NCBI GenBank assembly: GCA_019779905.1
Contig: JABAKE010000004.1
Location: 62,001-126,000, forward strand
Source: Modestobacter lapidis
GTDB taxonomy: Bacteria > Actinomycetota > Actinomycetes > Mycobacteriales > Geodermatophilaceae
DNA length: 64,000 nt
Direction: 5' to 3'
Part shown: piece after piece, positions 30,118-40,523 of the stretch
How the letters are laid out: every line of letters begins with the position of its first letter
Position numbering within the stretch: the first letter of the stretch is position 1
The notes under the pieces: model-generated
The model's database searches: none
What the model was told of the DNA's origin: nothing
The model's input: only the letters and a program-made list of their open reading frames with translations
Translations under genes and position numbers: made by a program

Positions 30118-30121
<4 letters not shown>
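29519..30121 (-). CDS. folE: GTP cyclohydrolase I
   Basis: Opens GTP to dihydroneopterin triphosphate, the first folate step. The 200-residue enzyme has the zinc-binding CEHH ([13 protein letters not shown], near residue 88) and the second Cys in [10 protein letters not shown], plus [20 protein letters not shown] and [11 protein letters not shown]. The GTG overlaps the ftsH stop by four bases. FolE, FolP, FolB and FolK are encoded in order after ftsH, as in mycobacteria, and give nearly the whole dihydropteroate pathway. Confidence 0.97.
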
Positions 30122-32094
<1,973 letters not shown>

Positions 32095-32251
32095 ACATCG
32101 ATGCCGGGCCATCCGGGACGGCCCGGCTCGCCCGTCGACCCTCCTGATCGTCGGGGACGCCGCTCGCGACCCGGTGGGCACCCCGCCGCGGGGGCGACGT
32201 CGTTGCTCCCGAAGGTACACCGCAGAAGGACCCCGCCCTCCCCGTCGCGAC

Positions 32252-32307
32252 GGCCCCGCTGCAGGGGCCCGCCGCGAGCCGGCGAGCGGTGGGGGGCAGC
32301 GGGGTCC
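32252..32307 (-). repeat. stop-codon-proximal hairpin repeat, copy D (after hpt)
   Basis: Starts within the hpt TAA itself (TAAGGAC). Outer stem CCCCGCTGC with GCAGCGGGG, inner stem CCGC with GCGG, loop TCGCCGGCTC. A second partial piece in the opposite sense (AGAAGGACCCCGCC, 32224-32237) lies 15 bp away. The rest of the 213-bp hpt-ftsH gap shows no gene and should hold the ftsH promoter. Confidence 0.85.
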
Positions 32308-32901
32308 TTACCGGTAGACCTCGGGCTTGAGCGTGCCGATGTAGGGCAGGTCGCGGTACCGCTCGGCGTAGTCCAGGCCGTAGCCGACGACGAACTCGTT
32401 GGGGATGTCGAAGCCGACGTACCGCACCGGGACCTCGACCTTGATCGCGTCGGGTTTGCGCAGCAGGGCGCAGACCTCCAGGCTCGCCGGCCGCCGGCTG
32501 CCCAGGTTCTTCAGCAGCCAGGACAGCGTCAGCCCGGAGTCGATGATGTCCTCGAGCACCAGCACGTGCTTGCCGGCGATGTCCCGGTCGAGGTCCTTGA
32601 GGATGCGGACCACGCCGGAGGAACTGGTGGCGGACCCGTAGGACGAGACCGCCATGAACTCCATCTGGGTGGGCAGCTGCAGGGCCCGGGCGAAATCGGA
32701 CATGAAGAGCACCGCGCCCTTGAGGACGCCGACGAGCAGCACCTCGCGGCCGGCGTAGTCGTCGGCGATCCGGGCGGCCAGCTCACCGATCTTGACCTGG
32801 ATCTGCTCCTCGGAGAGCAGGACGTGGTCGATGTCCGGGCCGTAGCCGTGGTCGGGGCCGAGGGACCCCGTACCAGGGACGGGGGCTTCGGATGAGCTCA
32901 C
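32308..32901 (-). CDS. hpt: hypoxanthine phosphoribosyltransferase
   Basis: Purine salvage enzyme joining hypoxanthine or guanine to PRPP. The 197-residue protein has the N-terminal [16 protein letters not shown], the [10 protein letters not shown] flexible loop, the PRPP motif [18 protein letters not shown] and the C-terminal [21 protein letters not shown] start overlaps the tilS stop by four bases; the tilS-hpt-ftsH order is common across bacteria. Confidence 0.96.
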   Translation of the reverse strand: MSSSEAPVPGTGSLGPDHGYGPDIDHVLLSEEQIQVKIGELAARIADDYAGREVLLVGVLKGAVLFMSDFARALQLPTQMEFMAVSSYGSATSSSGVVRILKDLDRDIAGKHVLVLEDIIDSGLTLSWLLKNLGSRRPASLEVCALLRKPDAIKVEVPVRYVGFDIPNEFVVGYGLDYAERYRDLPYIGTLKPEVYR

Positions 32902-33923
32902 GGCACGTGCTCCTCGGGGAGGTCGGGGGCGGCAGCGGAACGCCGGCCGGGGGCGCCGGGCGGCTGCAGGACCAGCCTGCCAGATGTCCGGACGACGCCG
33001 GCACCGCCCGGCAGGTGCACCCGGCCCTGCCCCCGCCACCGGGTGAGCAGCGCGTCGACCGCGACCAGGTGCACGGCCTGGACGTCGGGCACCCCGGCGT
33101 TCCGCAGCCAGCCGCGCAGCACCCGGCGGCGCAGCGCGGCGGGCAGCGCCGCAGCCGGCCGCGCGGGCAGCCCGTCGGCGCCCACCAGGCGGGCCCGTTC
33201 GGTGTCGGCCAGGGCGTCGAGGGCCTCGAGGTCCTCGCGCAGCAGCCCCGCGGTGCGGGCCAGCGCGGGCGCGACCCCGCCGCCGAGCACCTGCTCCAGC
33301 AGTGGCAGCACCTCGGTGCGCAACCGGACCCGGGTGTACGCGGGGTCGGTGTTCCACGGGTCGTCCCAGACCGGCAGCCCCTGATCGGCGCACGCCTGCC
33401 GGGTGTCGGCGCGGCGGATGCCGAGCAGCGGGCGCCACCACATCGCTCCCCCGTGCGCGCGGTCGGCCACCATGCCGGCCACCGACCGGGGGCCCGAGCC
33501 GCGGCCCAGCCCGAGGAGCACCGTCTCGGCCTGGTCGTCGAGCGTGTGCCCCAGCGCGACGCGCGCGCCGTGTTCGCCGGCCGCCGCGGTCAGGGCGGTG
33601 TACCGGGCGGTCCGTGCGGCCGCCTCGGGGCCGCCGTCGTCCCCGACCGGGACGGCCACGGCGAGCACCGGGTCCAAGCCGAGGCCGCGCAGCAGCATCG
33701 CCGTCGCGGTCGCCCGCTCGGCGGACCCGTCCTGCAGTCCGTGGTCGACGGTCACCGCGCCGACGCGTACGCCGGCCGCCGGGCCCTCGAAGGCCAGGGC
33801 GGCCGCCAGCGCCACGGAGTCCGCTCCCCCGCTGCAGGCGGCCAGCACCGGCTGCGACGAGGCGCGCAGCCCCTGGCGCACGGCACTGCGGACGACGGCG
33901 ACCGCCCGGGGCGGGCCGACCAC
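32898..33923 (-). CDS. tilS: tRNA(Ile)-lysidine synthase
   Basis: Modifies C34 of tRNA-Ile(CAU) to lysidine so that it reads AUA. The 341-residue protein has the PP-loop SGGADS (residues 31-36), [31 protein letters not shown] and [11 protein letters not shown], which are diagnostic. The C-terminal tRNA-binding part is short as in other Actinobacteria. GTG start, four bp after the zincin gene stop; the stop overlaps hpt. Confidence 0.95.
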   Translation of the reverse strand: MVGPPRAVAVVRSAVRQGLRASSQPVLAACSGGADSVALAAALAFEGPAAGVRVGAVTVDHGLQDGSAERATATAMLLRGLGLDPVLAVAVPVGDDGGPEAAARTARYTALTAAAGEHGARVALGHTLDDQAETVLLGLGRGSGPRSVAGMVADRAHGGAMWWRPLLGIRRADTRQACADQGLPVWDDPWNTDPAYTRVRLRTEVLPLLEQVLGGGVAPALARTAGLLREDLEALDALADTERARLVGADGLPARPAAALPAALRRRVLRGWLRNAGVPDVQAVHLVAVDALLTRWRGQGRVHLPGGAGVVRTSGRLVLQPPGAPGRRSAAAPDLPEEHVP

Positions 33924-33926
33924 CGC

Positions 33927-35024
33927 TCAGGCGGGGATGGCCGGGCGGCTGCCCAGCACGCGCTCGACCCAGGCGGCCGGGTCGGTCAGCTCGTCCTTGA
34001 GCGGGAGGTTCTGCGGGCCGGCCCACACCTGGTTGAAGCCGTCCATCCCGGCGAGCCCGACGACCCCGGCCACGAACACCCGGCCGTCGGCGTACTGCTG
34101 CATCTTCTGCTCCAGCCCCAGCAGGCGGCGCAGCACCCGGTCGATCGGGCCCCGGCCCTTGCGGCGCTGGGCGAAGCGCTTGCGCAGCGTGCGCACCGAG
34201 GGCACGACGTCGGGGCCCACGCCGTCCATGACGAACTCGGCGTGCCCCTCGACCAGGCTCATCACCGCGGTCACCCGGTCCAGCACGGCGCGCTGCTCGG
34301 GGTCCTGGACGAGCGCCATCAGGCCCTGCGGCGTGTCGTCGTCGGTCTCCGCGCCGCGCACGGCGTCGGCCAGGCTCCGGACGACGTCCTGGATGCGCTC
34401 GCGCAGCACGTCGGCGTCGAGGTCGGTGGCCCGCGCGAAAGCGGTGACCTGCTCCTCGAGGTAGCCGCGCAGCCACGGGACGGCGGTGAACTGCAGCTGG
34501 TGGGTGACCTCGTGCAGGCACACCCAGAGGCGGAAGTCGCTGGGGTCGACCCCCAGCTTGCGCTCGGTCTCCACGATGTTGGGCGCCACGAGCAGCAGCC
34601 GGCCGCCGGTGCCGAACACCTCGTACTGGCCGAGCACGCGGGAGCAGAGGAAGGCCAGCACGCCGCCGGCCTGGACGCCGGTGACCCGCGCACCGATCGC
34701 GGCGGCCACCGCGCCGGGCCGCTTGCCGCCCTGGGCCTCGGCCAGGGCGTCGGCCAGCGGATCCAGCAGCGCGGACATCCCGGCGGTGTTGGCGTCGACC
34801 CAGCCGGGCCGGTCGACGACGGCGACGACGGGTTCCGGGCCACCGGCGACCGGGTGCAGCCCGGTGAGCTCCTCGACGTGCGCGACGGCGATGGCGGCGG
34901 CGCGGTGGAGCTCCTCGACCACCGCCGCGGCCTCCTCGCGGGAGGTCGCGGGCCCCGGGCTGGACAGCCGGCGGGCGGTGCGGCCGGCGAGGTCCCAGTC
35001 GACGAGAGAAGAGGGTCGGCCCAT
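33927..35024 (-). CDS. zinc-dependent metalloprotease-like protein (DUF2342, Rv3626c-like)
   Basis: A 365-residue zincin-fold protein with the motif HEVTHQ (near residue 170, in [14 protein letters not shown]) and a downstream Glu in [15 protein letters not shown] that would complete the zinc site. Known in databases as a zinc-dependent metalloprotease or coenzyme F420-biosynthesis-associated protein; no substrate is established. No signal peptide, so cytoplasmic. Located between dacB and tilS exactly as in mycobacteria. ATG start [20 protein letters not shown]. Confidence 0.88.
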   Translation of the reverse strand: MGRPSSLVDWDLAGRTARRLSSPGPATSREEAAAVVEELHRAAAIAVAHVEELTGLHPVAGGPEPVVAVVDRPGWVDANTAGMSALLDPLADALAEAQGGKRPGAVAAAIGARVTGVQAGGVLAFLCSRVLGQYEVFGTGGRLLLVAPNIVETERKLGVDPSDFRLWVCLHEVTHQLQFTAVPWLRGYLEEQVTAFARATDLDADVLRERIQDVVRSLADAVRGAETDDDTPQGLMALVQDPEQRAVLDRVTAVMSLVEGHAEFVMDGVGPDVVPSVRTLRKRFAQRRKGRGPIDRVLRRLLGLEQKMQQYADGRVFVAGVVGLAGMDGFNQVWAGPQNLPLKDELTDPAAWVERVLGSRPAIPA

Positions 35025-35057
35025 CGCCTCACCGTACGCGGCGAGCCGCTCGCCGTC

Positions 35058-35161
35058 CGGCCCTGCGGCATGGGCCCGCGTCGAGCGTGCGAGGGGTGGG
35101 GGCGGACGACGGACCCCGCTCTCCTCATCCCTCGCAGGCTCGGGCGGGCCTCGGGACGGGG
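35058..35161. repeat. inverted pair of hairpin-repeat copies (F) between dacB and the zincin gene
   Basis: One degenerate copy (35058-35114, loop TCGCACGCTC on the minus strand) faces a second partial copy in opposite orientation (35127-35161, containing CCCTCGCAGGCTCGGGCGGG). The two could pair with each other into a longer hairpin. They fill the 138-bp gap, just after the dacB stop. Confidence 0.7.
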
Positions 35162-35162
35162 C

Positions 35163-37442
35163 CTAGCGGCAGCCGCAGCCGGCGAGGGTCGCCGCGACCA
35201 CGTCGAGCGCGGTCTCGGCGGCGGCCGGGCTGCCGGTGGTCCCGTCGGCGAGCACCGCGAAGGCGAGCAGCCGGCCGTCGGCGGTGACGACCGTCCCGGC
35301 CAGGTCGTGCACGCTCCGCAGGGTGCCCGTCTTCGCCCGCACGGAACCGGGGACGGCACCCTCCACGGTCCGGTCGGCCAGCGTGCCGGTGTACCCGGCG
35401 ATCGGCAGCCCGGCCAGCAAGCCGGCGGCCTCCGGGGCGGTGCCGTCGGAGGCGGCCCGGAGGGCGTCGACCAGGAGCCGGGCCGGTGCGCGGTCCCGGT
35501 CGGACAGGCCGCTGGCATCGGCCAGGGACAGGCCGGTGGTGTCGAGGCCGGCGTCGGCGACCGCGTCGGTGACCGCCTGGGCGGCACCGGCGAAGGTCGG
35601 CGGCAGGCCCCGGGCGAGGGCCACGTGCCGCGCCAGCGACTCCGACAGCAGGTTGTCCGACTGGGTCAGCGCCTGCTCCACCAGCCGCTGGATCGGTGCG
35701 GACTCCACGGTGCCCAGCGTGCGGGCCCCGGCCGGGGCGGTGCCGAGCACGACCTCGGCCGAGGGCACCCCGAGGGCCGCGGCCAGTGCCGTTCCGGCGT
35801 CGATCCCGGGCTGCCCGCTCCGCGGGCTGCCCGCCGGGTTCACCCGGGCGCCGTCGACGGCGGCGGCGGTGACCGGTGCGGCGTAGGTCGACGGCGCGTC
35901 GTCGGGCTGCCAACCGGGGGCGGTGAGCGGGCCGCTGAACAGGGAGTTGTCGACGACGACCCGGGTGATCGGCGTGCCGGCGAGCTGCGCCCGGACCTGG
36001 TCGGCGAGGTCGGCCACGGTCGCCGCGCCGGGGTAGGTGCGGGAGGGATCGGTGGTGGACAGGGTCGGGTCGCCACCGCCCACGAGCACGACCTCACCCG
36101 GGGTGGAGCCGGCGACCACCCGGGTGGTCAGCGTGCTCTCGGGATCCAGGGAGGTGAGCACCGCCATCGCAGTGAGCAGCTTGGTCGTGGAGGCGGGCGT
36201 TCCGGGGTCGGTGCCGGCCCGGTCGAACAGCACGTCGCCGGTGGCCACGTCGACCACGCGGGCAGACAGGCCGGTGCCCAGGGCGGGCTCCTCCAGCAGC
36301 GGGGTGAGCATCCCGGCCAGGACGGCCGGGTCGGGGACCGGGGCCTGCGCGGAGAGCTCGGCGAGCGCCGGGGCCGGCTCCACCAGGTCGGGCAGGACGG
36401 CGTCGGGTACCTGCTCGGCGACCGGCCCGTCGCTGCGGTCGCCGAGCAGGCCGGGGCCCCAGACGGCGCCGGCTCCACCCAGGACCGCGAGGACCAGCAG
36501 GGCGACGAGCAGCACCGGCCAGCGCCGCCGGCGCCGCGTCGGCCGGGCGCCGGGCGGGGACGCGCCGGGGCGCGCGGTCGACGCCGCCCCCTTCCTGCTC
36601 TTCCCCTGCGCGGTGGCGGCTGCCTTTCCCGATGCCCGGGTGGCGGCCCGGGTCGGGCCGGCCGCCGTGCGCGGGCGGGGCCGGGGCGCCGGCGCGGGCG
36701 CGGGCGCAGCAGGCTCCGCCGGTGCGGGCGCCTCGGCGGCAGCGGACGGCACGGCGGCAGCGGACGGCACGGCGGCGGCCGGCGGGCCGGCCGGAGCCGA
36801 TGGGCGCGGCGCCGGACCCGGCCGGGGACGCCGGGCCGGAGGTGCCTGCGGCGTGGGGACAGCTGCCGCCGCGGGCGGCGGGTCGGCTGCCGGTGCGTCG
36901 GCGGCCGGCCCAGGTGCAGCGGGTGCGGCCGCTTCGGGCATGTCGTCCGGTGGCGGGGCCGGCTCGGGCGCAGCGGGTGCCGGCTCCAGGGCATCCGGCT
37001 CGGGCTGCTCCTCCGGCGGGTCCACGGACCGGAGCGGGCCGGCGGCCGGCGAGAGCGGCGCGGAGCGGAGGTCGCCGTCCGGGTCGGCGGGCCCGCCCGC
37101 GTCCGTGCCGGGGTCCGGCTCGGGAGCCGGTCCGGGGGCTGCTGGGGCCGCCGGCGGAGTGGCGCCGTCCGGGGCCGCCCCGCCGTCCGGGGCCGCTTCG
37201 CCCTCCGCCGCTGCGCCCGGCTCGGCCGCGGGCGCGGCGGGGAACGTCCCACCGTCCGGTGGCGCACTCCCGTCCGGAGCCCCGGCGGGGTCGGCGGCGT
37301 CCTGAGCCGGGGGGACGTCGCTCACCGGGCCGGGCACGGGCGTCCCGTCCGGCGGCGCCGGCGCGTCCGGCTCGTCGAGCGACGGCTGCGGGGGCTCTCC
37401 GGGCGCGCCGCCAGGTACCGACGAGATGCTGCTCACCCCCAT
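35163..37442 (-). CDS. dacB: D-alanyl-D-alanine carboxypeptidase/endopeptidase (PBP4 family)
   Basis: Class C penicillin-binding protein trimming peptidoglycan outside the membrane. The 759-residue protein has a very long disordered Pro/Ala/Gly/Asp-rich cytoplasmic N-terminus (about 300 residues, becoming Arg/Lys-rich), a single transmembrane anchor (WPVLLVALLVLAVLGGAG, near 307) and the catalytic domain with STTK (near 415), SDN (near 595) and KTG (near 704). The catalytic part and the position next to ppa and tilS fit mycobacterial dacB (Rv3627c). The N-terminus is far longer than usual; a start farther downstream is possible but the frame and codon use stay consistent to the ATG at 37442. 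Confidence 0.93.
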   Translation of the reverse strand: MGVSSISSVPGGAPGEPPQPSLDEPDAPAPPDGTPVPGPVSDVPPAQDAADPAGAPDGSAPPDGGTFPAAPAAEPGAAAEGEAAPDGGAAPDGATPPAAPAAPGPAPEPDPGTDAGGPADPDGDLRSAPLSPAAGPLRSVDPPEEQPEPDALEPAPAAPEPAPPPDDMPEAAAPAAPGPAADAPAADPPPAAAAVPTPQAPPARRPRPGPAPRPSAPAGPPAAAVPSAAAVPSAAAEAPAPAEPAAPAPAPAPRPRPRTAAGPTRAATRASGKAAATAQGKSRKGAASTARPGASPPGARPTRRRRRWPVLLVALLVLAVLGGAGAVWGPGLLGDRSDGPVAEQVPDAVLPDLVEPAPALAELSAQAPVPDPAVLAGMLTPLLEEPALGTGLSARVVDVATGDVLFDRAGTDPGTPASTTKLLTAMAVLTSLDPESTLTTRVVAGSTPGEVVLVGGGDPTLSTTDPSRTYPGAATVADLADQVRAQLAGTPITRVVVDNSLFSGPLTAPGWQPDDAPSTYAAPVTAAAVDGARVNPAGSPRSGQPGIDAGTALAAALGVPSAEVVLGTAPAGARTLGTVESAPIQRLVEQALTQSDNLLSESLARHVALARGLPPTFAGAAQAVTDAVADAGLDTTGLSLADASGLSDRDRAPARLLVDALRAASDGTAPEAAGLLAGLPIAGYTGTLADRTVEGAVPGSVRAKTGTLRSVHDLAGTVVTADGRLLAFAVLADGTTGSPAAAETALDVVAATLAGCGCR

Positions 37443-37493
37443 GAGTGACCTCCGCTGACGGGAGCCGAGAGGTCGTACGCCACACTAGCGGGC

Positions 37494-37988
37494 GTGCAGT
37501 TCGACGTGACGGTAGAGATCCCCAAGGGCCAGCGGAACAAGTACGAGCTGGACCACGCCACCGGACGCATCCGCCTCGACCGGATGTTGTTCACCTCGAC
37601 CCGGTATCCCGCCGACTACGGGTACATCGAGGAGACGCTGGGCATGGACGGTGACCCGCTGGACGCCCTGGTCCTGCTCGAGGAACCCACCTTCCCCGGC
37701 TGCCTGATCACCTGCCGGGCCATCGGCATGTTCCGGATGACCGACGAAGCGGGCGGGGACGACAAGGTCCTCACCGTGCCGGCGACCGACCCCCGGATGG
37801 CCCACCTGAAGGACATCGGGGACGTGTCGGAGTTCGACCGGCTGGAGATCCAGCACTTCTTCGAGACCTACAAGGACCTCGAGCCGGGCAAGTCGGTCGA
37901 GGGCGCGGAGTGGGTCGGCCGCGAGGCGGCCGAGGCCGAGATCGACGCGTCCCGCGAGCGGGCGCTCGAGGCTCCGCCCGAGCACTGA
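37494..37988 (+). CDS. ppa: inorganic pyrophosphatase
   Basis: Family I soluble pyrophosphatase that hydrolyses PPi. The 164-residue protein has [14 protein letters not shown], the [12 protein letters not shown] region and the [10 protein letters not shown] signature, followed by D-rich metal sites ([16 protein letters not shown]). The GTG lacks a ribosome-binding site and lies only 51 bp from the divergent dacB start, so a leaderless transcript is likely. A perfect hairpin terminator follows seven bp after the stop. Confidence 0.97.
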   Translation: MQFDVTVEIPKGQRNKYELDHATGRIRLDRMLFTSTRYPADYGYIEETLGMDGDPLDALVLLEEPTFPGCLITCRAIGMFRMTDEAGGDDKVLTVPATDPRMAHLKDIGDVSEFDRLEIQHFFETYKDLEPGKSVEGAEWVGREAAEAEIDASRERALEAPPEH

Positions 37989-37994
37989 GCTCTC

Positions 37995-38035
37995 GTTCGA
38001 CCGCCGGCCCCGCGGAGCCGGGCCGGCGGTCGAAC
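37995..38035. terminator. bidirectional terminator between ppa and the EAL gene
   Basis: A perfect 16-bp inverted repeat (left arm 37995-38010 starting GTTCGACCGC, right arm 38020-38035 ending GCGGTCGAAC) with a 9-nt loop, between the convergent ppa and EAL-protein genes. Confidence 0.85.
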
Positions 38036-38126
38036 CGACGTCCACCACTCCCCTGCGCCCTGGCCGTCCCGGCCGGGGCGTTCGTCGTCCCCGGCCCACG
38101 TCGCCGCGCGGCGGGACGACCGACGG

Positions 38127-40208
38127 TCACCGGACGCCGGACAGCCCCGGCACGGACGACGCCCCGTCCGGTTCCGGGGCGGGCGGCAGCGCCCGCGGTC
38201 GACCGAGGTGGTGCCCCTGGCCCAGCTGGCAGCCCAGGCGCTGCAGCACCGCGCTCTCCCGGGCGCTCTCGATGCCCTCGGCGACGACGTCCGCGCCGAT
38301 CTCCGCCCCGAACGCCAGCAGTGCCCCGGCCAGCGCGCGCCGGGCGGGGTCCCCGTCCAGGCCGGTGACCAGGGCGCCGTCGAGCTTGATGACGTCCGGT
38401 GCGAGGTGGAGGATGTGCCGCAGCGAGGCGAAGCCCGACCCGGCGTCGTCCACGGCGAGCCGGAGGCCCAGGCAGCGCAGGCGGTCCAGGGCCTCGGCGA
38501 GCTGCGAGTAGTCGTCCACCCCGACGTGCTCGGTCAGTTCCAGCACCACCCGACACGGCTGGACACCGCTCAGCAGGTCCGACAGCGCGGGGCACGCCAC
38601 GGTGGCCGGGCCGGCGTTGACCGAGAGGTGGGCGCCCGGGGGCAGCCGGTCGAGCTGCCCGAGCGCCGCCCGGATGGCGGACAGCTCCAGCTCCACCCCG
38701 AGCCCGACCTCGGCCGCGTCGGCGAACCACTCGTCGGGCCCCCGCCGTGACGGGCCGGGGAAGCGGGCCAGCGCCTCGAAGCCCACGACCCGACCGGTGG
38801 CGAGCTCCACGATCGGCTGGAAGACCATCTCCGGCCCGCCCTGCTCGACCACCTCCGCGATGATCGCGCGCCGGGCGCGGCGGGCCTCGGCGCCGGCCAC
38901 TGCGGCGGTGTGCTGCTCGGTCACGTCGGTGAGGGAGGACACGACGTGGTCCACCGACCCGGACGGGCCGCGCACGGGTTCGGTGGTGACGGACAGCCAC
39001 CGCAGCGGCCCCCCGAGGGACTGGAGCAGGACCTCGTCGCGGCAGGGCTCGCCCGTGGCGAAGGTGGTCTCCGACGGGAGTCCCGCCGTCCCCCACGGGG
39101 TGCCGTCCGGGCGGAACGCCCGGCAGGCCAGTTCCTGCAGGACGCTGCCCTCCATCTGGTCGGCGGTCAGCCCCACCAGGGTCCGGGCCGCCGGGTTGCT
39201 GGCGACGACCTCGCCGTTGCGGTCCCACATCAGCACGCCGTCGGCCATGTGCCCCAGGAGCGTGTGCTGCAGCCGCTCCAGCTCGTTCGTCCGGTCCAGC
39301 GCACCGCGCAGCCGCTCGCCCTCGACCGCCAGGCGCTGCCGGATGCCGTTGAACTCCGCCAGCAGCGCCGCCACCATCACACCCGCGGCGAGGATCGACA
39401 GCGACCTCCCGGCGTACCAGGCGCCACTGGCGCGGGCGTCGGTCGACAGGGTCAGCAGCACGTCGCCGAACGATGCCGCGGCCGCCAGCGCCGTCCACCG
39501 CATGGGCCCCGTCCGCCGCCGGGCCGCGAGGACCGTGACGCCGGCCGCCAGGCCGACGACGGGCACCACGACCGGCCCGGTGACCTGCACCAGCGCGGAC
39601 GTGTCCGTGCCCTCGATCAGCCGGGGCAGCCGGTCGGCCAGGAGGAGCAGGCCGGCGCCCACGGCGACGGCGACGAGCGCCGCCGCCGCCATCGCCCGGC
39701 CGGCCAGCCGGGTGCGGTGGGCGAGCGGGACGGGGGCGGCGGCCGCGGCCGGCCACGGCACCATCGCGCCGGCGAGCAGGATCACGAAGCCGGTGTGCCA
39801 GAGCACCCACAGCCACGCGGCAGCCGCCGGGACCCCGCCCCACCAGCCCGACGCCCCGGGCTCGGCAGCGAAGGAGACCCCCCGGGCCAGCAGCATGACC
39901 AGGGCGAACAGGTACGCGCATCCGACGGCCAGGATCCGCGGCTCCCCGGTCACCCGGAACTGCCCGATCAGCAGGACGACGCTGAACAGGTCGAGGCAGC
40001 AGAGGAGCGTCAGCAGGACCGGCACCAGGGCCGACTGCTGCGGCAACGGAACGCTCGGGAGCATGGCCAGGACGAGGACGACGACCAGCACGACCGGAAC
40101 GGCCACCTGCCACCGCAGCCGCGAGCGGCCAGCAGACTGCCGCGGACCACCGCCCCGGGTCAGGAGCGACCCGGTGCCGATACGGCTCGGGCCGGCGTTG
40201 AGCACCAC
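38127..40208 (-). CDS. membrane PAS-EAL protein, probable c-di-GMP phosphodiesterase
   Basis: A 693-residue signalling protein. The N-terminal 290 residues hold about eight transmembrane segments (MASE-like sensor), followed by a short coiled coil, a PAS domain (about 320-440, MADGVLMWDRNGEVVASNPAARTLVG) and an EAL domain. The EAL residues needed for catalysis are visible: FEALARF (near 475), SVNAGP, ELTEHV, AVDDAGSGFAS, VIKLDGAL and VAEGIES. There is no GGDEF domain, so it should degrade rather than make c-di-GMP. GGAGGAG precedes two adjacent GTG codons (40208, 40205). Ligand of the sensor unknown. Confidence 0.9.
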   Translation of the reverse strand: MVLNAGPSRIGTGSLLTRGGGPRQSAGRSRLRWQVAVPVVLVVVLVLAMLPSVPLPQQSALVPVLLTLLCCLDLFSVVLLIGQFRVTGEPRILAVGCAYLFALVMLLARGVSFAAEPGASGWWGGVPAAAAWLWVLWHTGFVILLAGAMVPWPAAAAAPVPLAHRTRLAGRAMAAAALVAVAVGAGLLLLADRLPRLIEGTDTSALVQVTGPVVVPVVGLAAGVTVLAARRRTGPMRWTALAAAASFGDVLLTLSTDARASGAWYAGRSLSILAAGVMVAALLAEFNGIRQRLAVEGERLRGALDRTNELERLQHTLLGHMADGVLMWDRNGEVVASNPAARTLVGLTADQMEGSVLQELACRAFRPDGTPWGTAGLPSETTFATGEPCRDEVLLQSLGGPLRWLSVTTEPVRGPSGSVDHVVSSLTDVTEQHTAAVAGAEARRARRAIIAEVVEQGGPEMVFQPIVELATGRVVGFEALARFPGPSRRGPDEWFADAAEVGLGVELELSAIRAALGQLDRLPPGAHLSVNAGPATVACPALSDLLSGVQPCRVVLELTEHVGVDDYSQLAEALDRLRCLGLRLAVDDAGSGFASLRHILHLAPDVIKLDGALVTGLDGDPARRALAGALLAFGAEIGADVVAEGIESARESAVLQRLGCQLGQGHHLGRPRALPPAPEPDGASSVPGLSGVR

Positions 40209-40523
40209 TCCGCTCCTCCGCGTGAGCCGACGACAGTTGCACCGCGACGAGCGGCCGGCCGCGGTGCGGAGATCGCGACCCGGCGTTCCTGCAGTGTCAC
40301 CGTGCGCAGGGCAGTGGGCGCAAATCGGCGGAGGGCCGAAGGTCCCGGCTGCCTGCGGCGCAGCGCCCCACCCCGGGAACGAGGCGTGGGCAGGAGGAGA
40401 GCCGCCTGTCGGAATCGAACCGACGACCTTCTCAGCGCGAGCCGCATGGGGAGGCGCGGAGGACGGCGACGCCCACCACTGACCTGGCCCCGCCCGGGCT
40501 GCCGGCCGCCGAGCGCGGCGCGA
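40209..40523. other. gene-free region holding the truncated tRNA-Thr copy
   Basis: A 315-bp gap between the divergent end of the EAL gene and the amidase stop. Its left part should contain the EAL-gene promoter. The only recognisable element is the 42-bp copy of the tRNA-Thr 3' end at 40393-40434; beyond it (40435-40523) nothing was recognised. Confidence 0.6.
40393..40434 (-). repeat. attachment-site-like duplicate of the tRNA-Thr 3' end (left copy)
   Basis: Identical over 42 bp to 45121-45162: seven bases beyond the tRNA plus 35 bases of tRNA (discriminator, acceptor 3' strand, T-arm, variable region and part of the anticodon stem). The 5' part of the tRNA is missing, so this copy is not a gene. 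It lies in direct orientation with the intact tRNA, the usual trace of site-specific integration. Confidence 0.88.

Noticed and set aside
32892-37448. Plus-strand open frame of 1518 codons opposite tilS, the zincin gene and dacB
   Set aside because: Spans the complements of three well-supported genes on the other strand and has no domain; a product of low stop-codon density.
40393-40434. Second tRNA-Thr gene
   Set aside because: Only the 3' half of the tRNA is present; acceptor 5' strand, D-arm and anticodon loop are missing, so it is an attachment-site remnant and not a tRNA.
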